Assembly: GCA_022819645.1 (NCBI GenBank)
Contig: JAJEGU010000026.1
Span: 1 to 33,976, forward strand
Length of the DNA: 33,976 nucleotides
From: Pseudomonadales bacterium
GTDB lineage: Bacteria; Pseudomonadota; Gammaproteobacteria; Pseudomonadales; Pseudohongiellaceae
Direction: 5' to 3'
Part shown: positions 25,862 through 32,925 of the stretch, one piece after another
Layout: each line of letters opens with the position of its first letter
Position numbering within the stretch: position 1 is the stretch's first letter
Notes under the pieces: model-generated
What the model saw: only the letters and a program-made list of their open reading frames with translations
Told to the model about the DNA's origin: nothing
The model's database searches: none
Made by a program: the position numbers and the translations under genes

Positions 25862-26350
25862 CAAATCCACCCTTCACAACTACCGCGACAAGACTATAAG
25901 ACTTGCCTGCCTGGGGCCAGCGACTTGGGGATCTCCGGCTGGGCGGGCCGTCGGACCCCGCTTGGAACCCGTGTTCCAGGCTGGACTCACTCGGCGAAAT
26001 CTTCATGGTCATGGTGTCTTCTCCCAACCAGCCAAACTGTTAAAATTGTCGCCACGCCGTAACTGCATAACAACACAAGATTTTTCCGAAATTTTTGCCC
26101 AAAAAATCTGCTGCAAAACCTTCGCCTGTTGCGTTCGACGGGAGTGAGTATCCTGTTGCGGCTCGCGCCCGAGTTCGAATGCCGGCTTGACCGATTTAAT
26201 AGTTAGTCGTAATATCGGTTATTCAATTTTGGCAAATCAGTAACAAAATGGTTGCTGATGTTCGTGAGGTTGACTCCATTCACAACGCCGCAGGTTCAAT
26301 AAAACGAATATAACAAGAAAAATCAGATTCAAAACAAAGAGCAAAACCAC
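25862..26350. other. Intergenic region, symporter to DUF3883 gene
   Basis: About 490 bases without a supportable gene. The left 180 bases are GC-rich; from about 26030 the composition becomes visibly AT-rich and stays so through the DUF3883 gene, marking a compositional border. The divergent promoters of the two genes should lie here, but no convincing -35/-10 pair is clear. Confidence 0.5.
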
Positions 26351-27187
26351 ATGACGATGGGCAATCCGGGAGATATCTGGACTGATGATGAGATCGAGTT
26401 GATAGTCGACGACTATCTTGAGATGTTGCAATTCGATCTCGCTGGCCATAAATTCAACAAGGCTGAACGTAATCGTGCTTTGCAAGAAAAAATCGGGCGA
26501 AGCAAGAGCTCAATTGAGTTCAAACATCGAAATATCAGCTCGGTGATGGACCGATTGAAGTTGCCATACATAGTTGGGTACATACCAGCAAAAAATATAC
26601 AGTCCAAACTGCTGGAAGCGATAGTTCAACATCGTAAACACATAGAACTGCTGGAACGCATTTCCGGACAAGTCAGAGAGGGAGATGCCCCTGTCGAAGG
26701 CCTTCAGTACAGTGAGGTACCGGACAAGCAACCCAATGAGGAACTACTTGATCGAACAGCAGCGAGGATTGTCCGGCATTTTGATCCGGCAAAGCGCGAC
26801 GCCAGGTTGAGAAAACTTGGGGAGGCGGGAGAGCAATTTCTATATCAAGCAGAACAAAACCGACTTTCCTGGCATGGCAGGGATGATTTGGCCAACAGGG
26901 TTCGTTGGGTCTCGAAAGATGACGGCGATGGGGCGGGATACGATATATTGTCATTTTCAAGGGACGGAAAGCAACGACTGTTGGAGGTCAAAACCACCAA
27001 TGGCCCGGCCACGACACCATTCTGGATTTCCCGCAATGAATTGCAAGTATCAGAAAAAAATCGCGAGATTTTCAGGGTCGCCCGTCTCTATCAATTCTCG
27101 CGATCACCCCAGGCATTCAAACTCAAGCCGCCACTGAAGGATCGTTTACACCTTCGTGCTGCTGAGTATTTTGCAACTTTCAGGTAA
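26351..27187 (+). CDS. DUF3883 domain protein, PD-(D/E)XK nuclease-like
   Basis: The 278-residue protein has two parts. Residues 5-90 (IWTDDEIELIVDDYLEML, then SSIEFKHRNISSVMDRL and YIVGYIPAKN) resemble an N-terminal module often fused to nuclease domains. The C-terminal half is a DUF3883 domain. Its GYDILSF with Asp at about 198, and LEVKTT with Glu 212 and Lys 214, give the D...ExK spacing of a restriction-nuclease-like fold. DUF3883 domains occur in many defence and DNA-modification proteins, but a lone gene like this has no assigned role. It is AT-richer than the surrounding genome, has no same-strand partner, and is followed by a decayed gene, so recent acquisition is likely. ATG 26357 is an alternative start. 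Confidence 0.85.
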   Translation: MTMGNPGDIWTDDEIELIVDDYLEMLQFDLAGHKFNKAERNRALQEKIGRSKSSIEFKHRNISSVMDRLKLPYIVGYIPAKNIQSKLLEAIVQHRKHIELLERISGQVREGDAPVEGLQYSEVPDKQPNEELLDRTAARIVRHFDPAKRDARLRKLGEAGEQFLYQAEQNRLSWHGRDDLANRVRWVSKDDGDGAGYDILSFSRDGKQRLLEVKTTNGPATTPFWISRNELQVSEKNREIFRVARLYQFSRSPQAFKLKPPLKDRLHLRAAEYFATFR

Positions 27188-27327
27188 ATTATACATGCAG
27201 GCTCTTAGGGCACGTTGTACTATTTTCTAATTTTTTACGACCTTATCCTGCTGCAATTTAAGCACTCATTAATTTGTTTTGAATCAATCCCGGGAACCGA
27301 GAAAACCGGGGATCAGATTGAAGGGTA

Positions 27328-27915
27328 TTACCGTTTGGCTATTTTGGTATTGTCTGACCTTTTTCCGCCGTAGATGGCTGCGCCGGGCTCTGCTTCGAAG
27401 TGATCGCGGAAGAATGAGAACCGGGCGCCCCGATTGCGATTCAGATCGAACTTGATGATTTCGTTCACTACCGCGTTTTCGAACAATGCCCCGCGCAGGG
27501 GGTGACTTTCGACATGTCCTGGCCGGGTGATGCCGAGCAGATAGCAGGCTACACCAGCGTCATGCAAATAGAGTTTCGGGCGCTTGACCAGCCGCTTGCG
27601 GGTATTGCTGAATCAGGGCCGCAGGCGAAAAACCACATAACTGGCTTCCATCAGATTCAGCCATTCGCCGGTGGTGGTCTGGCTGATCCCGCAGTCACTC
27701 CCAACCGATCCAGGTTTAGCAATTGTCCAGTATGGGCTGCGCAGAGTCCCATGAAAGTCTGGAGCTGGGAAACATTCCGCACCATACTCAATTCGCGTAT
27801 ATCGCGTTCGAGATAGGCTCTCACATACGAAGCGACTTTGCTGAATGTAACTGCCACGTCCACCCGGACTTGAAAAAACGGCTTGACAGGCGGACTCGAC
27901 GGCGCAGGCCCTAAT
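27328..27915 (-). pseudogene. Decayed DUF4143 ATPase gene (C-terminal remnant)
   Basis: Read on the minus strand, pieces of the C-terminal half of an AAA+/DUF4143 ATP-binding protein appear in two frames. YVRAYLERDIREL and FMGLCAAHTGQLLNLDRLG are in one frame. After a frameshift near 27700 come SQTTTGEWLNLMEASYVVF, an in-frame TGA, then KRLVKRPKLYLHDAGVACYLLGI and HPLRGALFENAVVNEIIKF. The N-terminal ATPase domain is missing. With a frameshift, a stop and truncation at one end at least, it is not functional. It neighbours the DUF3883 gene in the AT-richer accessory stretch. Confidence 0.85.
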
Positions 27916-27980
27916 AGCCTTGATCCCGCGAGTTCCTTTATCATGGTGCCACTCTGGAGTCGGGAATTCAGGCGAGCGGC

Positions 27981-28724
27981 ATGGCGCAGTGGGTGGAAGG
28001 CACGATTATTGCGAATGAGCGCTGGAGCGAGAATCTGTTCTCGCTCAAGGTGGAGGCCGAGGCCGGGGATTTCATTGCCGGACAGTTTACCTCGCTGGCG
28101 CTGGATATCGACGGCGAGCGGGTGGCGCGGCCGTATTCCTATCTGACTTCTCCCGGCCAGCAGCCGCTGGAGTTCTTTCTGTATCGCGCCATCGGCGGGG
28201 CGCTTTCCAATGCCCTGATCGAAAAGCGGCCCGGCGACAAGGTCTGGATCAAGACCCCCGCCAATGGCTTTTTCGTACTGCGGGAAATTCCGCCCTGCGA
28301 GGACATGTGGATGTTCGCCACGGGCACCGGTATTTCGCCCTATTTTTCAATTCTCAATATCGACGAGCCCTGGCAGCGCTTCAAGCGCATCGTGCTTGTG
28401 CACGCGGTGAGGCTCAAAATCGATCTGCGCTATCGGGAGATCGTGGATGCGCTGCGGGAAAAATACGGCGAGCGGTTCGTTTTTCAGGCCTTCGTCAGCC
28501 GGGAGGAGGTGTCCGGCGCCATACGGGGCAGGATTCCCGGGGCCATTGAAGATGGCGAACTCGAGCGCCGCACCGGCATCGCCATGTCGCCCGACCAATC
28601 CCACTTCATGCTCTGTGGCAATCCGGGCATGGTCAAGGACACCACCGAGGCGCTCAGGGCGAGAGGATTCACCAAAAACCGGCGTCGTACCCCGGGGCAT
28701 ATCACTATCGAGAATTATTGGTGA
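27981..28724 (+). CDS. fpr: Ferredoxin-NADP(+) reductase
   Basis: The 247-residue flavoprotein moves electrons between NADPH and ferredoxin or flavodoxin. The FAD-binding RPYSYLTSPG is near residue 50 and the NADP-binding FATGTGISPYFSIL near residue 110. The C-terminal ENYW is the aromatic terminus typical of the bacterial Azotobacter-type subclass. Length matches the family (about 250-260). ATG 27981 gives the standard N-terminus. A 7-bp hairpin (28746-28762) lies shortly after the stop without a T-run. The upstream pseudogene is on the other strand, so fpr has its own promoter. Confidence 0.95.
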   Translation: MAQWVEGTIIANERWSENLFSLKVEAEAGDFIAGQFTSLALDIDGERVARPYSYLTSPGQQPLEFFLYRAIGGALSNALIEKRPGDKVWIKTPANGFFVLREIPPCEDMWMFATGTGISPYFSILNIDEPWQRFKRIVLVHAVRLKIDLRYREIVDALREKYGERFVFQAFVSREEVSGAIRGRIPGAIEDGELERRTGIAMSPDQSHFMLCGNPGMVKDTTEALRARGFTKNRRRTPGHITIENYW

Positions 28725-28727
28725 GGC

Positions 28728-28877
28728 CCGGTCGGCGCAGCCGACGAAGAGCGAAGCTCTTCGAGGGCCGCAAGACTTGCCAAGGATGGCAAGTTTGGGG
28801 TTGATCGAAGTCGAGGAGCTGCGCCAGGGATGGCAAGCACGATCCGCCGGAATGCAGGTATCCGGTCGGCGCAGCCG
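28728..28877. repeat. Short repeats and hairpins between fpr and recO
   Basis: A 16-base word CCGGTCGGCGCAGCCG occurs at 28728-28743 and 28862-28877. Between them lie hairpins at 28746-28762 (7-bp arms, 3-base loop) and 28776-28793 (7-bp arms, 4-base loop). GGATGGCAAG is also repeated. The block fills most of the 199-base gap and has no gene. It may be a small structured repeat element and may contain the end of the fpr transcript. Confidence 0.5.
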
Positions 28878-28923
28878 GTTACCTTGCGCAATCATAAAGG
28901 CCACGCAAAAACGCAACCCCGCC

Positions 28924-29634
28924 ATGAACCCCCGTATCCATTTACAACCCGCCTGGCTGATCCACCGGCGTCCCTTCCGCAACAGCAGCCTGCTGGTGGA
29001 CTTCTTTTGCCGCGACCACGGCAGAATTGCCACTGTGGCCCGGGGCGCCCGCCGGAGCAAGTCGCGGCTGCAAGGCCTGCTGCAGCCGTTCCGGCCACTG
29101 CACATTTCCTGGATCGGCCGCGGCGAAATCAAGACCCTCACCGCCACCGAAAGCGCGGGTCCGGCCGCCACACTCTCAGGCGAGCGCCTGTTCAGCGGTT
29201 TGTACATCAACGAACTGCTCAGCCGTCTGCTTCACGACCATGTCGAGCACCCGAACCTGTTCCAGACCTACCGGGACACGCTGACGGCGCTGGCCACCGA
29301 CCTCCCCCTCGAGCCCATCCTGCGCCGCTTCGAGCTTGAACTGCTCGCCGAGCTCGGCTACGCCATCAACCTGCAAACCGAGCGCCACAACGATCAGCTC
29401 CTGTGTCCCCACAAACCGTACCGCTACCTCCCGGACCTCGGCTTTGAAGAGGCCGGGCCCGAAGACAACAGCGACCACAAACGAATCTTCTCCGGCGCCC
29501 ACCTGCTTGCCCTGGCCCGCCTCGACCTCACAGACCCCGCAACCGCAGCCACAGCCAAACGCCTCCTGCGCCAGGCCCTGGACCCACATCTGGGAGGCAA
29601 ACCCCTGCACAGCAGGGCCTTGTTTGCGAAGTGA
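28924..29634 (+). CDS. recO: DNA repair protein RecO
   Basis: RecO works with RecR (and RecF) to load RecA on single-stranded DNA coated with SSB. The 236-residue product has the N-terminal OB-fold start AWLIHRRPFRNSSLLVDFF, then TVARGARRSKSRLQGLLQPF, and the helical domain with LFSGLYINELLSRLL. The family is diverse and this is a standard-length member. ATG 28924 is chosen for the family N-terminus although no strong ribosome site is seen; in-frame codons upstream run back through the repeat-filled gap into fpr. The SDR gene begins 14 bases after its stop. Confidence 0.95.
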   Translation: MNPRIHLQPAWLIHRRPFRNSSLLVDFFCRDHGRIATVARGARRSKSRLQGLLQPFRPLHISWIGRGEIKTLTATESAGPAATLSGERLFSGLYINELLSRLLHDHVEHPNLFQTYRDTLTALATDLPLEPILRRFELELLAELGYAINLQTERHNDQLLCPHKPYRYLPDLGFEEAGPEDNSDHKRIFSGAHLLALARLDLTDPATAATAKRLLRQALDPHLGGKPLHSRALFAK

Positions 29635-29648
29635 CCGAAGGGACACCC

Positions 29649-30365
29649 ATGAATGTTGAAGCAAAACCGCTCGTCGTGATTTCCGGAACGAGTTCCGGCA
29701 TCGGCCTCGCCATGGCGCGGGAAATGCTGGAGCGCGGCCATAGCGTGTTGGGACTGGTGAAGAATGCGGGAACCGATCCCTTGCGGCATCCCGATTACCG
29801 CCGGGAGCAGGTAGATCTTTCGGACCCGGACGAGGTACAGGAACGCATCAGGGAAATTGCAGCCACGTTGGAACAGCCGCCCCGGGCCCTGGTGAACAAT
29901 GCCGGCATTGGCCGCATGGCGAATCTGGAGCAGCTTTCCCTGGCCGACATCAAACTGGTGATGAATGTCAATTTCCTCTCTCACGTCATCGTCACCCGTG
30001 TCTTGCTGCCGCTGTTCAAACGGCAGGGGCGAGGCGACATTGTCTTTACCGGCTCCGAATCCGCCTTGCGCGGAGGACGGCAGGGCAGCATCTATTGCGC
30101 AAGCAAGTTCGCGATCCGGGGTTTTGCCCAGTCCCTGCGGGAAGAGTGCGGCAAGTCCGGGGTGCGGGTCAGCATCATCAATCCCGGCGCCGTGCGGACG
30201 CCCTTCTTCGATGAACTGCATTTCGGGCCCGGCGAAGCCGAGGACAACGCCATCGCCCCGGAGGAGGTAGCCGCCGCCCTGGCCATGGTGATTGAAGCGC
30301 GTCCCAGCGCCGTACTCCATGAAATCAACTTGTCGCCGCTTGTGGAAGTCTGGCGCCGAAAGTAG
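29649..30365 (+). CDS. Short-chain dehydrogenase/reductase (SDR)
   Basis: The 238-residue classical SDR is a cytosolic NAD(P)(H)-dependent oxidoreductase of unknown substrate. It shows the cofactor motif GTSSGIG (about residues 13-19), NNAGIG, the catalytic serine in FTGSES, and YCASK with the tyrosine-lysine pair; INPGAVRTPF follows as expected. ATG 29649 is supported by GAAGGGA a few bases upstream; an in-frame GTG at 29631 overlaps the recO stop. Probably cotranscribed with recO. Confidence 0.93.
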   Translation: MNVEAKPLVVISGTSSGIGLAMAREMLERGHSVLGLVKNAGTDPLRHPDYRREQVDLSDPDEVQERIREIAATLEQPPRALVNNAGIGRMANLEQLSLADIKLVMNVNFLSHVIVTRVLLPLFKRQGRGDIVFTGSESALRGGRQGSIYCASKFAIRGFAQSLREECGKSGVRVSIINPGAVRTPFFDELHFGPGEAEDNAIAPEEVAAALAMVIEARPSAVLHEINLSPLVEVWRRK

Positions 30366-30485
30366 GCGTGCGGCGGGCAATGCGACAATATGACGCAGCG
30401 CCATGCCCTGCCGCTCCGGGGGCTTGGCTGCGATAATCGGAGTTCAAGCAGTCAGCGGGCAGTGCCTCGCAAACGAGGGAAAAAC

Positions 30486-30863
30486 ATGCAGCCAAAGCGA
30501 ATTTTCCGGTCCATCGCGGCGTTTGCCGTCCTGATCGCGCCTCTGGTGGTATTCGCCCATACTCCGCTGAAAAGCTCTTCGCCCGCCGCCGATTCCACGG
30601 TGTCCGAGGTGGCCGCCATAGAAGTGGAGTTCCATGGCCCGGTGCGTCTCGTACGCCTGCGGTTGGCCCAGGGTGAAACAGAGATCCCGGTTGGGTTCGC
30701 CGCAAGCCCCGAACCCGCGGCCTCGTACTCCATCGCGGCGCCCGGCGTTCCCGCGGGCGAGATCACCGTGGAATGGGCCGCGATCGGCGCCGACGGCCAC
30801 ACCCTCACCGACAGCTTCCGTTTTACCGTGGACCCCGGTATGGCGGGAGTTGCCGGGAACTGA
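30486..30863 (+). CDS. copC: Copper-binding periplasmic protein CopC
   Basis: The 125-residue product has a signal peptide ending at VVFA, so the mature protein begins with HTPL. An N-terminal histidine (residue 25 of the precursor), with the DGH of IGADGHTLTDSFRFTV near the C-terminus, gives the copper-site ligands of CopC proteins. A single cupredoxin-like beta domain follows. GAGGGAAAAAC precedes ATG 30486, and in-frame codons upstream give no signal peptide. It is followed after 31 bases by copD on the same strand, the usual pair for copper uptake or delivery across the inner membrane. Confidence 0.92.
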   Translation: MQPKRIFRSIAAFAVLIAPLVVFAHTPLKSSSPAADSTVSEVAAIEVEFHGPVRLVRLRLAQGETEIPVGFAASPEPAASYSIAAPGVPAGEITVEWAAIGADGHTLTDSFRFTVDPGMAGVAGN

Positions 30864-30894
30864 TTGCCGGTGAGCCGGACTCCCCGCCAATTCC

Positions 30895-31809
30895 ATGAGT
30901 CTTCCCTTGGCCACCGGTTGGGAGTTGGCAATCCAACTGGCGAAACTGCTGGAGTATCTCGGCATTGCGGCGCTGGCCGGGGGCACCGTCTGCCTGCTGT
31001 TCTATCGCGATGAGCGCCGCCGGACCATTGTCCTGCTGAGCGCCTACATCGGCCTGGGCAGCCTGCTTGGATTCAACGGCGCGCTGTTCGCCTTTCTGTT
31101 TCAGGTGGGCATGACCAGCGGGACAGGGCCTGGCGGCATGTTCGACCCGGCCATGGCGCGGTTGTTGCTCGGTTTCGAAACCGGCAGCGCCACGCTACTG
31201 CGCCTTGGGGGATTCCTGCTCCCCACCATCTCCTGCGCGGCCTTCGCCATGCGCCTTGGCGGTCGCCCGCCGCCACAGTCGCGCTACCACATGGTCGGCC
31301 TCGTTCACGCCCTGGGCCTGTTGCCGGTGCTGGCAAGCTTCACCGTCACCGGCCACGTCGCCGTACTCGGCGCGCCGGCGAAAGCCGCCATCGTTCTCCA
31401 TATGATGGCCATGGGGATATGGACCGGCGCCTTCGTGCCCTTGTTGTATTTCTGTCTGAGCCGCGAAGGGGACGGTCTTGCCGCAACCATGAAGGGATTT
31501 GGCGACATGGCGGGTTACTGCCTGCTGGCGCTGTTCGCCGCGGGGCTGCTGCTTGCGCTGGAACTGTTTCACTCGCCAGGTGAATTGCTGAGCACACCCT
31601 ACGGCGTCACCCTGCTGATCAAGCTGGCGCTGGTGGGATTGTTGCTGCTTGTGGCCGCCGGCAACCGCTTCGTGCTCGTGCCGAAAATGCTTGCCGGCGC
31701 CGGACCCGCCGCCCTGGGGAGAGCCATCCGAATCGAAATCGCGATCGCCGGCGCGATACTGGCGGTCACCGGCTATCTGGCCACCAGCGTGGGCCCGCCG
31801 GCCATGTAG
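30895..31809 (+). CDS. copD: Copper resistance membrane protein CopD
   Basis: The 304-residue inner-membrane protein has about eight hydrophobic helices and matches the CopD family. GHVAVLGAPAKAAIVLHMMAMGIWTGAFVPL carries the conserved histidine and methionine residues of the helical core thought to bind copper; VTLLIKLALVGLLLLVAAGNRF follows. It would pass copper received from CopC across or within the membrane. Its stop faces the convergent regulator gene after 13 bases. Confidence 0.9.
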   Translation: MSLPLATGWELAIQLAKLLEYLGIAALAGGTVCLLFYRDERRRTIVLLSAYIGLGSLLGFNGALFAFLFQVGMTSGTGPGGMFDPAMARLLLGFETGSATLLRLGGFLLPTISCAAFAMRLGGRPPPQSRYHMVGLVHALGLLPVLASFTVTGHVAVLGAPAKAAIVLHMMAMGIWTGAFVPLLYFCLSREGDGLAATMKGFGDMAGYCLLALFAAGLLLALELFHSPGELLSTPYGVTLLIKLALVGLLLLVAAGNRFVLVPKMLAGAGPAALGRAIRIEIAIAGAILAVTGYLATSVGPPAM

Positions 31810-31822
31810 CGTATTCCCTGTG

Positions 31823-32713
31823 TCAAGTCAGATCGATTTCCGCGGGCAATCGCGGTTCCGCATCTTCGGCTTCGGGCCGCAGGGAGGAAATCGTCCAGGA
31901 ATCCAGGTCAAACTGCATCAACTGCGCCGCCCCTGAGCCATATACCGCTTCCGCGGCCATGGCGCCCTGGCGGGCAAAAAGCAGCGCATTGCCGGTGGGC
32001 GACCAGGTCAGATGGTTCAATGGCAGGGAACTGCTGTACACCGCGACCGCCTCGCCACCGCCGCGCAGCTCGCCCAGCCAGACGGTGGAACCCGCGCCAT
32101 CGTGCCGCAGATAGGCGTAGCGGCCCCCATCCGCCGACAATACCGGCGCCTCCTGGCGAATGCTCGTCAGGCCGCCGCGGCTTACCGGCACAAGCCGGCC
32201 GAAATCCGCCACCCCCGCTGGCGCCGGAAACGTTTCCGGATTCTCGCCGCCGCCCGCCCGCCAGCCGCCGGCAAACACCGCCAGGGCAAGCCCCGGAAGC
32301 GCCAGAATCCGCCAGGGCAGGGCGCCGAACCGGAAAGACGGCTCCGCCGCTTCGCCGGCCTTTGCCACGATCACGAGGCGATAGCCCTTCTTGGGCACGG
32401 TTTCGATTCTCACGCCGCCGTCGCGGCCATCTACCCGCAGCAATCGGCGCAGTGCCGATACCGCCCGGGTGAGGGAATTTTCGGTTACGATCACCCGCGG
32501 CCACAATTCGCCATTGAGCCGATCGCGACCCAGGGTCTCCCCGGCATTGGCCGCCAGCAAGCCCAGCAAATGCATCAAGCGCGGCTCCAGCCTGCGCTCA
32601 ACCCCCAGCCGCCGGTGCGCGATTCGATTGCAGCCGGGCCTGACCCGCCACTCCCCAAGCTCAAATTCCTCAAGCCGCGCCCCCCGCAACTCAAGCTCTC
32701 TCCGCATCGCCAT
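31823..32713 (-). CDS. ToxR/CadC-like winged-helix membrane regulator, short sensor domain
   Basis: The product of about 296 residues has an OmpR-type winged-helix DNA-binding domain at residues 10-105 (RLEPRLMHLLGLLAANAGE, then VIVTENSLTRAVSALRRLL and IETVPKKGYRLV). One membrane helix follows near residues 130-150 (ILALPGLALAVFAGGW). The external part of about 140 residues contains WD40/PD40-like strand repeats (SADGGRYAYLRHD; WSPTGNALLFAR). Relatives with such propellers are usually several hundred residues longer, so the sensor looks truncated or reduced. It is convergent with copD. ATG 32713 is chosen for closeness of AAGGGTC; 32707 and 32770 are alternatives. The targets are unknown. Confidence 0.85.
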   Translation of the reverse strand: MAMRRELELRGARLEEFELGEWRVRPGCNRIAHRRLGVERRLEPRLMHLLGLLAANAGETLGRDRLNGELWPRVIVTENSLTRAVSALRRLLRVDGRDGGVRIETVPKKGYRLVIVAKAGEAAEPSFRFGALPWRILALPGLALAVFAGGWRAGGGENPETFPAPAGVADFGRLVPVSRGGLTSIRQEAPVLSADGGRYAYLRHDGAGSTVWLGELRGGGEAVAVYSSSLPLNHLTWSPTGNALLFARQGAMAAEAVYGSGAAQLMQFDLDSWTISSLRPEAEDAEPRLPAEIDLT

Positions 32714-32795
32714 GACCCTTACCCCGATTCGTTTCTTCCCCTGGCCACCTGACCAATCAGACGCCCCCAACCTCCAAAAGGTTTCAACAAAATAT

Positions 32796-32809
32796 ATGGG
32801 ACATCCATC
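32796..32809. repeat. Inverted copy of the 14-base motif
   Basis: ATGGGACATCCATC is the exact reverse complement of 22237-22250. It lies in the gap between the regulator and the surface-protein gene. This is a third occurrence of the short intergenic motif. Confidence 0.4.
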
Positions 32810-32925
32810 CCGACTTCAAGAGAACGCGCAGGGGGGCGAGCAGTTACCAGGAATGTTGGAAATTCATCCGCCCGATGTTATATGATGGGGCTTGCGCTTT
32901 CCGGGCGGAATGTGGGGAAAACTCC

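Noticed and set aside
25755..26027. Minus-strand frame upstream of the symporter start
   Set aside because: It overlaps the symporter N-terminus in another frame, has low-complexity arginine/proline composition and no family likeness.
27188..27327. Gene or terminator between the DUF3883 gene and the pseudogene
   Set aside because: AT-rich with one weak CCCGG/CCGGG inverted repeat at about 27290-27312 and no T-run; nothing firm enough to call.
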